NCBI GenBank assembly: GCA_019686145.1
Contig: JADGHK010000123.1
Location: forward strand, 1-6,904
Reading direction: 5' to 3'
Length of the DNA: 6,904 bases
DNA from: Bryobacteraceae bacterium
Lineage (GTDB): Bacteria; Acidobacteriota; Terriglobia; Bryobacterales; Bryobacteraceae
In this document: piece after piece, positions 1-5,733 of the stretch
How positions within the stretch are numbered: position 1 is the stretch's first letter
How the letters are laid out: every line of letters starts with the position of its first letter
The notes under the pieces: generated by a model
What the model was told of the DNA's origin: nothing
Database searches by the model: none
What the model saw: only the letters and a program-made list of their open reading frames with translations
Made by a program: the position numbers and the translations under genes

Positions 1-1165
1 CCCTCTCCAGATTCATGAAGTCCCTAGCGGCACGCAGGTGTTCGACTGGTCGGTTCCCAGGGAATGGAACATCCGGGACGCGTGGGTGAAGAATGCAGCG
101 GGCGAGAAAGTGATCGACTTCAAGAAGTCCAACCTTCACGTGCTGAACTACAGCATTCCGATCCACCAGAAGATGCCGCTCTCCCAACTACGGGCGCATC
201 TGTTCACGCTTCCGGAGCATCCCGGCTGGATCCCGTACCGAACGTCGTATTACGCCGAGAACTGGGGATTTTGCCTCTCCCACGAGCAACTCCTTGCGCT
301 CGAGGAGGGCGAGTATGAAGTGTACATCGATGCTTCTCTTAAACCCGGATACCTGACTTATGGTGAAGCATTCGTACCCGGCGCCACGAGTGACGAATTT
401 CTGATTTCCTGCCATGTGTGCCACCCGTCGCTGTGCAACGACAATCTTTCGGGCATTGCCGTGGCGACACAACTGGCGGAATTGCTGGCTCGCTCCAATC
501 TCCGGTACTCTTACCGGTTCCTCTTCATCCCCGGGACCATCGGATCGATCACCTGGCTCTATTTCAACCAGGATGTGGTTCCGCGGATCCGCCACGGCTT
601 AGTCTTGACGTGCGTTGGCGACAGCGGACCGATTACGTATAAGAGAAGCCGGCGGGGCGATGCGTGCATCGACCGGGCAGTCGCTCACCTGCTGCGCGAC
701 CGGGAAGGTTCGTCCCTTATTGATTTTTCGCCCTGGGGATACGATGAACGGCAGTACTGCTCCCCTGGGTTCAATTTGCCGGTCGGCTGTCTGATGCGCA
801 CGCAGCATGGTTGCTTTCCGGAATACCATACCTCCGCGGATAACCTCGACTTCGTCCGCCCCGAGTGCTTGGAAGATACGCTGCGGTTTTGCATTTCCCT
901 CATCAATCTGCTCGAGCGGAATCGGGTTCTCGTGAACCTGAACCCTTACTGCGAGCCCCAGCTCGGCAGGCGGGGGCTATATCGTCCTACTGGAGGGGCT
1001 GGAATCGGAGACGAAAATCTGGCGAGCCTGTGGGTGCTGAACATGTCAGACGGGTCCGAAAGCCTCCTTGACATTGCGGATCGCGCACAGCTTCCTTTCC
1101 AGCTCATTCATGAAGCGGCATTACGCCTCGAACAGGCCGGACTTGTGCGACGAGTGGAGGGATAG
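1..1165 (+). CDS. DUF4910/DUF2172 aminopeptidase-like protein with C-terminal winged helix (5' partial)
   Basis: The reading frame is open from the left edge. The codons before the GTG at 38 read PLQIHEVPSGTQ, which joins naturally to VFDWSVPREWNIRDAW, so GTG 38 is an internal valine and the true start lies outside the window. Numbering from GTG 38, an M28-like zinc peptidase core is visible: CHVCHPSLCNDNLSG (125-139) with candidate metal ligands His129 and Asp135, and PEYHTSADN (261-269) with His264. The C-terminal part, about 325-375, looks like a winged helix (LLDIADRAQL, HEAALRLEQAGLVRRV). This matches the Pfam order DUF2172, DUF4910, HTH_47. The family is thought to be peptidase- or amidase-like, its substrate is unknown, and it is often found in surface-polysaccharide or modified-metabolite loci. 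At PGTIGS (165-170) a glycine, Gly166, stands near where classical M28 enzymes have their catalytic glutamate. I am unsure how common this is within DUF4910. No signal peptide can be judged. Family call is firm, function is not. Confidence 0.88.
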   Translation, partial: PLQIHEVPSGTQVFDWSVPREWNIRDAWVKNAAGEKVIDFKKSNLHVLNYSIPIHQKMPLSQLRAHLFTLPEHPGWIPYRTSYYAENWGFCLSHEQLLALEEGEYEVYIDASLKPGYLTYGEAFVPGATSDEFLISCHVCHPSLCNDNLSGIAVATQLAELLARSNLRYSYRFLFIPGTIGSITWLYFNQDVVPRIRHGLVLTCVGDSGPITYKRSRRGDACIDRAVAHLLRDREGSSLIDFSPWGYDERQYCSPGFNLPVGCLMRTQHGCFPEYHTSADNLDFVRPECLEDTLRFCISLINLLERNRVLVNLNPYCEPQLGRRGLYRPTGGAGIGDENLASLWVLNMSDGSESLLDIADRAQLPFQLIHEAALRLEQAGLVRRVEG

Positions 1166-1361
1166 AAGTGGAGCGGTTGGGTCCACGTACGCGGTGAAAC
1201 GCTGCCCGGCCTCCCGGCGTCATAGCTACTGTTCTCTTTTGCGGCGATCGTCACCCCTTCGTTGAGGGCTGGCTGTCACCGCGCTTTCATTGTTGCCTCA
1301 TTGCTTCAATTTGGCTCTGCCTCTTTCGGTAACGGCGCAGCCAGAAGGGTAATTTCCCGAG
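1166..1361. other. Intergenic gap before the acyltransferase-FkbH-ACP genes
   Basis: I find no convincing gene in this 196-bp gap. It is the only sizeable gap among the plus-strand genes, so it is the natural place for a promoter of the downstream set, but I cannot point to convincing -35 and -10 boxes. Near its 3' end an imperfect hairpin can form between 1313-1321 (ggctctgcc) and 1334-1342 (ggcgcagcc), with one mismatch, one G-U pair and a 12-nt loop. It ends just upstream of the purine-rich segment serving the next gene. It has no T-tract, so it is not a convincing terminator. Confidence 0.4.
1344..1349 (+). promoter_or_regulatory. Probable ribosome binding site for the LbetaH acyltransferase
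   Basis: The sequence gaaggg lies 12 nt before the GTG at 1362, which is rather long spacing. It supports GTG 1362 because no in-frame ATG occurs nearby and the encoded N-terminus (FLGLYERIREDFQANGRD) resembles that of related acyltransferases. A weak cgagg directly before the GTG is too close to act as a site. Confidence 0.4.
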
Positions 1362-1991
1362 GTGAATTTCGATAGAAGTGACCGACACTATTCGTTCCTG
1401 GGTTTGTATGAAAGGATCCGGGAGGACTTCCAAGCGAACGGACGTGATATCACGCGATCCGGCTTTCAGGCCATCGCCGTGTATCGTTTCGGCGTCTGGA
1501 TCCTGGGGCTGCCGCGTGTGGTCCGTTTCCTGCTTCTTCCCTTTTATGCAGTGATGTACCTCTGGGTACGCAATATTTACGGGATTGAGATTTCATATCG
1601 TGCCCGGATCGGCCGGCGATTCCGCATCGCGCATCAGGGAGGCATCGTCATACATCCGTGCGCTCAGATTGGCGACGACTGCCTGATCCGTCACAACGTA
1701 ACAATTGGCGCCACAGGTGCAGGTCCATGGACCGATGCCCCCATCCTCGGAAACGGGGTGGAGGTAGGTTGCGGCGCCACAATCCTGGGCAAGATCAGAA
1801 TCGGCGACGGCGCACGGATTGGTCCCCAGGCACTGGTATTGCTGAATGTGCCTCCGGGAGGGATGGTCGTAAGCGAGCCGGCGCGAATTATTGTCCCTCG
1901 AGGCACACCGAACCGTGTTGAAGTTTCGGTAACATCTGACAACGACAAGTCCTGGCAACCAATGCAAGCTGCGCCGAAAGGACGAGCATGA
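1362..1991 (+). CDS. Serine O-acetyltransferase-like left-handed beta-helix (hexapeptide) acyltransferase
   Basis: The 209-residue product begins with an alpha-helical region (about 12-50), then a hydrophobic segment (53-73, VVRFLLLPFYAVMYLWV) that may contact the membrane. Next comes a hexapeptide-repeat left-handed beta-helix (about 76-165): IEISYRARIG, IVIHPCAQIGDDCLIRHNVTIG, APILGNGVEVGCGATILGKIRIGDGARIGPQALV. The tail EPARIIVPRG resembles the CysE-type VPARIVG end. His91 (RIAHQGG) aligns with the catalytic His158 of E. coli CysE (LDHATG). The position of CysE His193 (DRHPKI) falls at Ala126 in the stretch WTDAPIL, so the second histidine is missing. I therefore expect an acyltransferase of the CysE fold, but not necessarily one that acetylates serine for cysteine synthesis. 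Acyl-CoA or the acyl-ACP encoded downstream could be the donor; that is inference. The TGA stop overlaps the next ATG (ATGA, 1988-1991), so translation is probably coupled to the FkbH-like gene. Confidence 0.85.
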   Translation: MNFDRSDRHYSFLGLYERIREDFQANGRDITRSGFQAIAVYRFGVWILGLPRVVRFLLLPFYAVMYLWVRNIYGIEISYRARIGRRFRIAHQGGIVIHPCAQIGDDCLIRHNVTIGATGAGPWTDAPILGNGVEVGCGATILGKIRIGDGARIGPQALVLLNVPPGGMVVSEPARIIVPRGTPNRVEVSVTSDNDKSWQPMQAAPKGRA

Positions 1992-4012
1992 ACACTGACT
2001 ACATACAGTCTGCATCGGTTCAGGCCGCGATCCATCAAGCGAACCAGCTCCTGTCCGCGAATGACTGTCGCGGAGCATTGGAGCTCTGCCTATCTGCGGC
2101 GGATGCTTACGAGCTTCCGCCCGGAGCCCTCTGTCTCAAGATCGCCCGCTGCTATCAAAGGCTCGGGGATACGGATGCGATGGTCCGCTGGGCTTTGTCC
2201 GCTGTCGATGCCGGGGAGGAGTTTACAGTATGGCTGGCGTGCGCGAACCTGCTCAAGAATGTCCCGGCCGGCAGCCTGAAGGCACGCCGGACCGCCCGGC
2301 TCGCTGTACTGAGCAGTTACACCACGGTTCAGTTCGTGCCCCTGCTTCAGCTTGCAGCCTTGCGTCAGGGCGTCGCGCTAGAGATTCACGAAAGCCCGTT
2401 CGGACAGTATCAGCAGGAGGTTTTGAACCCGTCAAGCGCCACGTATGCCTTCAAGCCCGACTTCCTTCTTTTTGCCGTCGATGAGCGTGAGGCGAACTTA
2501 CCCAATCATTGCGCGCAGCCATTTGAGGCCGTTGAAAAGGAAACAGCACGGTGGAAGTCGCTCTGGCAAGGCGCCGCATCGAACTCGACAGCAACGATCA
2601 TTCAACACAACTTTGCGCTAAGCCCGGAAGATGCGCTGGGACACCTGGGGTCCCGCCTCGCCGGATCTCGCTATCGGATGCTGCAGGAACTGAACCGGCG
2701 TCTTGCCGAGGAGGCGGGAGAGAACGTCCTGCTCCTCGATTGCGACCGGATCGCTGGAACGTTCGGGAAGGAGCGCTGGTTTGATCCTCGCTACTGGCTC
2801 CTCTCACGACAGGCCGTTGCGCTCGATGCCCTTCCACTGCTGGCCCGGCACACAGCCGCACTGCTTGCAGCCCGTCTCGGGCTTTCGCGGAAGTGTCTCG
2901 TCCTCGACCTGGACAATACCCTTTGGGGAGGAACCGTTGGCGAGGACGGTGTTTCTGGTTTGCAGATTGGCGACGGACCCAAGGGCGAGGCCTATCTCGC
3001 ATTTCAGGAATATATTCGGGCGCTGAAGAGCAAGGGAATCATTCTTGCAGTCTGCTCCAAGAACGATGAGGCCGTCGCGAAGGAACCTTTTGAAAAGCAC
3101 CCACGGATGCTTCTGCGGCTCGATGATTTTGCGGTCTTCGTCGCAAACTGGCGACCGAAGCTGGAGAATCTGATCTCAATCTCACGGACCTTGAATCTCG
3201 GACTGGATTCTTTCGTGTTTTTGGATGATAACCCCGCCGAGCGGCGAGCAATGCGGCAGGCTCTTCCAGCTGTCGAGACGCCCGCCTTGCCCGACGACCC
3301 GGCACTCTATGTCCGTGCCCTCGATCGAACCCTATTGTTCGAGACTGCCGCTTTCACAGAGGAAGACAGCCGCCGGGCTGAACAGTATGCAGCACGCGCA
3401 AAGGCCGACGAAGCCAGAGCAGCCGCCGGATCTCTGGCGGAGTTCTACAGCAGCCTGAAGATGCAGGCAATCATCGAGCCCATCTCTCGGGAACAGTTGC
3501 TCAGGGTCGTTCAGCTGCTTGGCAAGACGAACCAGTTCAACCTCACAACTCGCCGCCACTCCTTCGGCACTGTGAATGAGTTCCTCAAAGACCCGTCCTG
3601 CGTTCACTTCACCGCTCGTCTGAGGGATTGCTTCACGGACCACGGCCTTGTTGCGCTTCTCATCGCGTTTGTGCAGGGCGAGACGCTTTCGATCGATAGC
3701 TGGCTAATGAGCTGCAGGGTGATCGGCCGCACACTCGAATTCGAAATGCTGCGGTACTTGTGTGAGCAGGGCCGGGAGAGGGGTTGCCGGTCGATTCGCG
3801 GCCTGTACATCCCAACGGAGAAGAACGGTCTCGTCCGGGATCTCTTTTCCGACCTCGGCTTCCGTCTGATCGAGGAGAAGAATGGGACGACGACTTGGGA
3901 GCGCTCACTCGACGACGAGTCTCTGCGGCAGCGCAGTTTCATCCAGCGTGTTGCCTCCTTCGACTCTGTGCCTGAGGAGATGAACGATGGCAAACTTGCA
4001 CGACCAGCTTGA
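1988..4012 (+). CDS. FkbH-like HAD-IIIC phosphatase/glyceryltransferase, three-domain form
   Basis: The product has 674 residues. Residues 13-75 are helical and loosely TPR-like. Residues about 100-295 match the SGNH-like N-terminal domain of long FkbH proteins (VLSSYTTVQFVPLLQLAALR). Residues 302-455 are the HAD-IIIC core: DLDNTLWGGTVGEDG (307-321) with nucleophile Asp307 and general acid/base Asp309, VCSKND (355-360) with Cys356, ANWRPKLEN (386-394) with Lys391, and FLDDNPAERR (411-420). Residues about 495-640 form a GNAT-like C-terminal domain with NQFNLTTRR (515-523). All expected motifs are present and the length is normal for the long form. Known family chemistry: a D-3-phosphoglyceryl unit from 1,3-bisphosphoglycerate is dephosphorylated and loaded on an ACP thiol. 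I infer the same here, with the ACP encoded immediately downstream as acceptor. The ATG at 1988 is supported by aaagga (1978-1983) 4 nt upstream and by the ATGA overlap. The 3' end overlaps the ACP gene by 26 nt. Cytoplasmic. Confidence 0.93.
   Translation: MNTDYIQSASVQAAIHQANQLLSANDCRGALELCLSAADAYELPPGALCLKIARCYQRLGDTDAMVRWALSAVDAGEEFTVWLACANLLKNVPAGSLKARRTARLAVLSSYTTVQFVPLLQLAALRQGVALEIHESPFGQYQQEVLNPSSATYAFKPDFLLFAVDEREANLPNHCAQPFEAVEKETARWKSLWQGAASNSTATIIQHNFALSPEDALGHLGSRLAGSRYRMLQELNRRLAEEAGENVLLLDCDRIAGTFGKERWFDPRYWLLSRQAVALDALPLLARHTAALLAARLGLSRKCLVLDLDNTLWGGTVGEDGVSGLQIGDGPKGEAYLAFQEYIRALKSKGIILAVCSKNDEAVAKEPFEKHPRMLLRLDDFAVFVANWRPKLENLISISRTLNLGLDSFVFLDDNPAERRAMRQALPAVETPALPDDPALYVRALDRTLLFETAAFTEEDSRRAEQYAARAKADEARAAAGSLAEFYSSLKMQAIIEPISREQLLRVVQLLGKTNQFNLTTRRHSFGTVNEFLKDPSCVHFTARLRDCFTDHGLVALLIAFVQGETLSIDSWLMSCRVIGRTLEFEMLRYLCEQGRERGCRSIRGLYIPTEKNGLVRDLFSDLGFRLIEEKNGTTTWERSLDDESLRQRSFIQRVASFDSVPEEMNDGKLARPA
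3974..3979 (+). promoter_or_regulatory. Ribosome binding site of the ACP gene, inside the FkbH-like gene
   Basis: The sequence gaggag lies 7 nt before the ATG at 3987, within the last codons of the upstream gene. Its strength and spacing fix the ACP start at 3987 and imply translation before ribosomes leave the upstream frame. Confidence 0.7.
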
Positions 4013-4223
4013 AGGCGTGTTCCAAACGATTTTCAATAACGATCAGCTTCAGCTGCGAGATGACATGTCGCCACCGGACATTCCGGGATGGGACTCCGTT
4101 GCGCATATCAATCTTATGTTTGGAATCGAGCAAGCCTTCGGGATCCGTTTCACCGGAGATGAACTGGCCCGCCTCGAGACAATTGGTGAATTGAAACGCT
4201 TACTGGCCAGCCGGATGCGCTGA
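3987..4223 (+). CDS. Stand-alone acyl carrier protein
   Basis: The 78-residue product has the length and four-helix pattern of a discrete ACP. The phosphopantetheine attachment serine is Ser37 in IPGWDSVAHINLMFGIEQAF (residues 32-51), the GWDS form common in ACPs paired with FkbH-like enzymes rather than the DSL of fatty-acid-synthesis ACPs. The helix after Ser37 and the segment FTGDELARLETIGELKRLL (55-73) complete the fold. It overlaps the FkbH-like gene by 26 nt in another frame and has its own strong Shine-Dalgarno. The obvious role is to carry the glyceryl (or other acyl) group loaded by the FkbH-like protein. A phosphopantetheinyl transferase must be supplied from elsewhere in the genome. 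No ketosynthase or FabH-like condensing enzyme lies in this window, so a tetronate-type polyketide use cannot be argued from what is visible. Confidence 0.93.
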   Translation: MANLHDQLEGVFQTIFNNDQLQLRDDMSPPDIPGWDSVAHINLMFGIEQAFGIRFTGDELARLETIGELKRLLASRMR

Positions 4224-4234
4224 GCAATCTGTTT

Positions 4235-4238
4235 GGAG
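4235..4238 (+). promoter_or_regulatory. Ribosome binding site choosing the beta-helix protein start
   Basis: The core ggag lies 7 nt before ATG 4246. Another ATG at 4241, in a different frame, is only 2 nt away from the core and opens a reading frame that stops after 17 codons. Both spacing and frame favour 4246. Confidence 0.6.
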
Positions 4239-4245
4239 CAATGCA

Positions 4246-5706
4246 ATGGCAGTGTCCAAGTACGTTCGCCCTCTCTGCTTCTTCTGGTTCGTGACCGCCA
4301 CCGCGGTTCCGGATCCGGAGCCGATTGTGATTCATCCGGGTGAGTCCATTCAGGAAGCTGTCAATAACGCGCCCGAGGGAGCCCGGTTTCTCCTGAAGGC
4401 CGGTGTTCATCGATTGCAGCAGATCCGGCCCAAACATGGACAGATCTTCGAGGGCGAGCAGGGCGCGATCTTAAGCGGCGCGGCTTTGCTCACCACCTTC
4501 GACCGCGAGGGTGACTTCTGGGTTGCCAGCGGGCAGCACCAACGCGGCCAGGTTCATGGACAGTGCCACCCGTCCTCTCCGGGGTGCCGGTATCCCGAGG
4601 ACCTTTTTATTGACGATGTTCCCCTAATCCACGTCCGCAGCCGGTCCCAGCTCGCCCCGGGGCGCTGGTTTTTCGACTACGACAATCACAAAATCTATCT
4701 GGCGGACGACCCGACCGGAAAACGCGTCGAGACCAGCGTGACGCGCCACGCCTTCACGGGCACTGCGAGAGACGTGGCCATTCGCGGGTTGATCATTGAA
4801 AAGTATGCTTCGCCCGCGCAGTATGGAGCCATTCATCCCCGGGTTGGAAACGAAGTCGGCACCGGCTGGCGCATCGAGGGAAACGCAATCCGGTGGAACC
4901 ATGGCTGCGGCATCCGCATCGCGGACGGGATGTACATCGGACGGAACTACGTCGTCGGCAACGGACAGATGGGTATTGGGGATATTGGCAACGACGTCGT
5001 GGTCGAAGACAACGAAATCGCCTGGAACAACTACGCAGGGTATGCGGCCGAGTGGGAGGCGGGCGGCGCGAAGTTCGTAAAGACGGATCGCCTCGTCGTC
5101 CGCCGGAACTACGTTCACAACAATCGGGGAACGGGACTCTGGACGGATATCGACAACATCAACACCATTTATGAGTTCAACCATGTAGTGGATAACTGGG
5201 GACCCGGCATACAGCACGAGATCAGCTACGATGCCGTCATTCGCCACAACTATTTGCGGGGCAACGGGCGCGGAGGAGATGCCTGGGTCTGGGGTTCTCA
5301 AATCCTTGTTCAGAATTCACAGAACGTGGAAGTGCACGACAACTATGTCGAGGTGAACGAGGGCTACGGCGACGGAATCTTTCTTGTCTACCAGCGCCGG
5401 GGATCGGGACGCTATGGCCCCTACATCACCGTGAACAACTGGGTGCATCACAATGAGGTGGTCTTCAAGGGCAATGCGGGGACAACCGGCGCGGCTGCGG
5501 ACTTTGATCATGAAACCCTGTACTCCGGCAACAACCGCTTCAACAACAACGGGTACCGGGTCCCGCGGACTGACATGAACAAATGGGAGTGGCGCGGCGC
5601 GCGGAACTGGGTTAGCTTTCAGGCCCAGGGGCAGGACGTAGCAGGATGGGCGCTATCTCACCGCGATTACGCCATCCTGACGAATCAGGAGGAAGGGCAG
5701 AAGTGA
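4246..5706 (+). CDS. Exported right-handed parallel beta-helix repeat protein
   Basis: The 486-residue product starts with a plausible Sec signal peptide: Lys5 and Arg8, hydrophobic PLCFFWFVTATA (9-20), possible cleavage after Ala20. Residues 27-80 (IVIHPGESIQEAVNNAPEGA, then aGVHRLQQIRPKHG and EGEQGAILSGA) form the usual N-terminal cap of pectate-lyase-like proteins. Residues about 175-410 are a ladder of beta-helix coils with recurring N-x-hydrophobic turns: EGNAIRWNHG, GRNYVVGNG, EDNEIAWNN, RRNYVHNN, EFNHVVDN, RHNYLRGNG, HDNYVEVNEG. The C-terminal part is rich in Trp, Asn and Gly (KWEWRGARNW, 446-455). The fold is clear; the activity is not. Such proteins are polysaccharide lyases, hydrolases, epimerases or binding proteins. 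Acidic residues in WTDIDN (299-304) and HEISYDAVIR (324-333) are shared with the neighbouring paralogue and are candidate active-site residues. The gene starts 22 bp after the ACP gene, so it may end the same operon. Two cysteines (107, 114) could form a disulfide after export. Confidence 0.85.
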   Translation: MAVSKYVRPLCFFWFVTATAVPDPEPIVIHPGESIQEAVNNAPEGARFLLKAGVHRLQQIRPKHGQIFEGEQGAILSGAALLTTFDREGDFWVASGQHQRGQVHGQCHPSSPGCRYPEDLFIDDVPLIHVRSRSQLAPGRWFFDYDNHKIYLADDPTGKRVETSVTRHAFTGTARDVAIRGLIIEKYASPAQYGAIHPRVGNEVGTGWRIEGNAIRWNHGCGIRIADGMYIGRNYVVGNGQMGIGDIGNDVVVEDNEIAWNNYAGYAAEWEAGGAKFVKTDRLVVRRNYVHNNRGTGLWTDIDNINTIYEFNHVVDNWGPGIQHEISYDAVIRHNYLRGNGRGGDAWVWGSQILVQNSQNVEVHDNYVEVNEGYGDGIFLVYQRRGSGRYGPYITVNNWVHHNEVVFKGNAGTTGAAADFDHETLYSGNNRFNNNGYRVPRTDMNKWEWRGARNWVSFQAQGQDVAGWALSHRDYAILTNQEEGQK

Positions 5707-5725
5707 GAGGATCCCACTTCTGCCC
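5695..5725. terminator. Perfect 11-bp inverted repeat, candidate bidirectional terminator
   Basis: The arms gggcagaagtg (5695-5705) and cacttctgccc (5715-5725) are perfectly complementary with a 9-nt loop containing ggatcc. The hairpin spans the stop codon of the plus-strand beta-helix gene (TGA 5704-5706) and fills most of the 27-bp space between the two convergent genes. Placement suggests termination for both directions. Neither side has a strong T-tract: the plus side continues aaacggacttattt, the minus side ttcctcctgatt. It may thus be a weak terminator or a transcript 3'-end stabiliser. Confidence 0.6.
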
Positions 5726-5733
5726 AAACGGAC

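Noticed and set aside
38..40. GTG at 38 as the true start of the DUF4910 protein
   Set aside because: The preceding in-frame codons encode IHEVPSGTQ, which fits the family sequence continuing upstream, so this is an internal codon of a gene cut by the window edge.
1313..1342. Imperfect hairpin before the acyltransferase gene as a terminator or attenuator
   Set aside because: It has a mismatch, a wobble pair and a long loop, with no T-tract and no leader peptide, so it could arise by chance.
1593..2078. Minus-strand open frame of 161 codons across the acyltransferase and FkbH junction
   Set aside because: It is antisense to two well-supported genes, with composition typical of a reversed reading of coding DNA.
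4624..5301. Long minus-strand open frame of 225 codons
   Set aside because: It lies fully antisense to the clear beta-helix gene, its translation shows no recognisable domain, and the plus-strand frame has strong repeat structure and a close paralogue.
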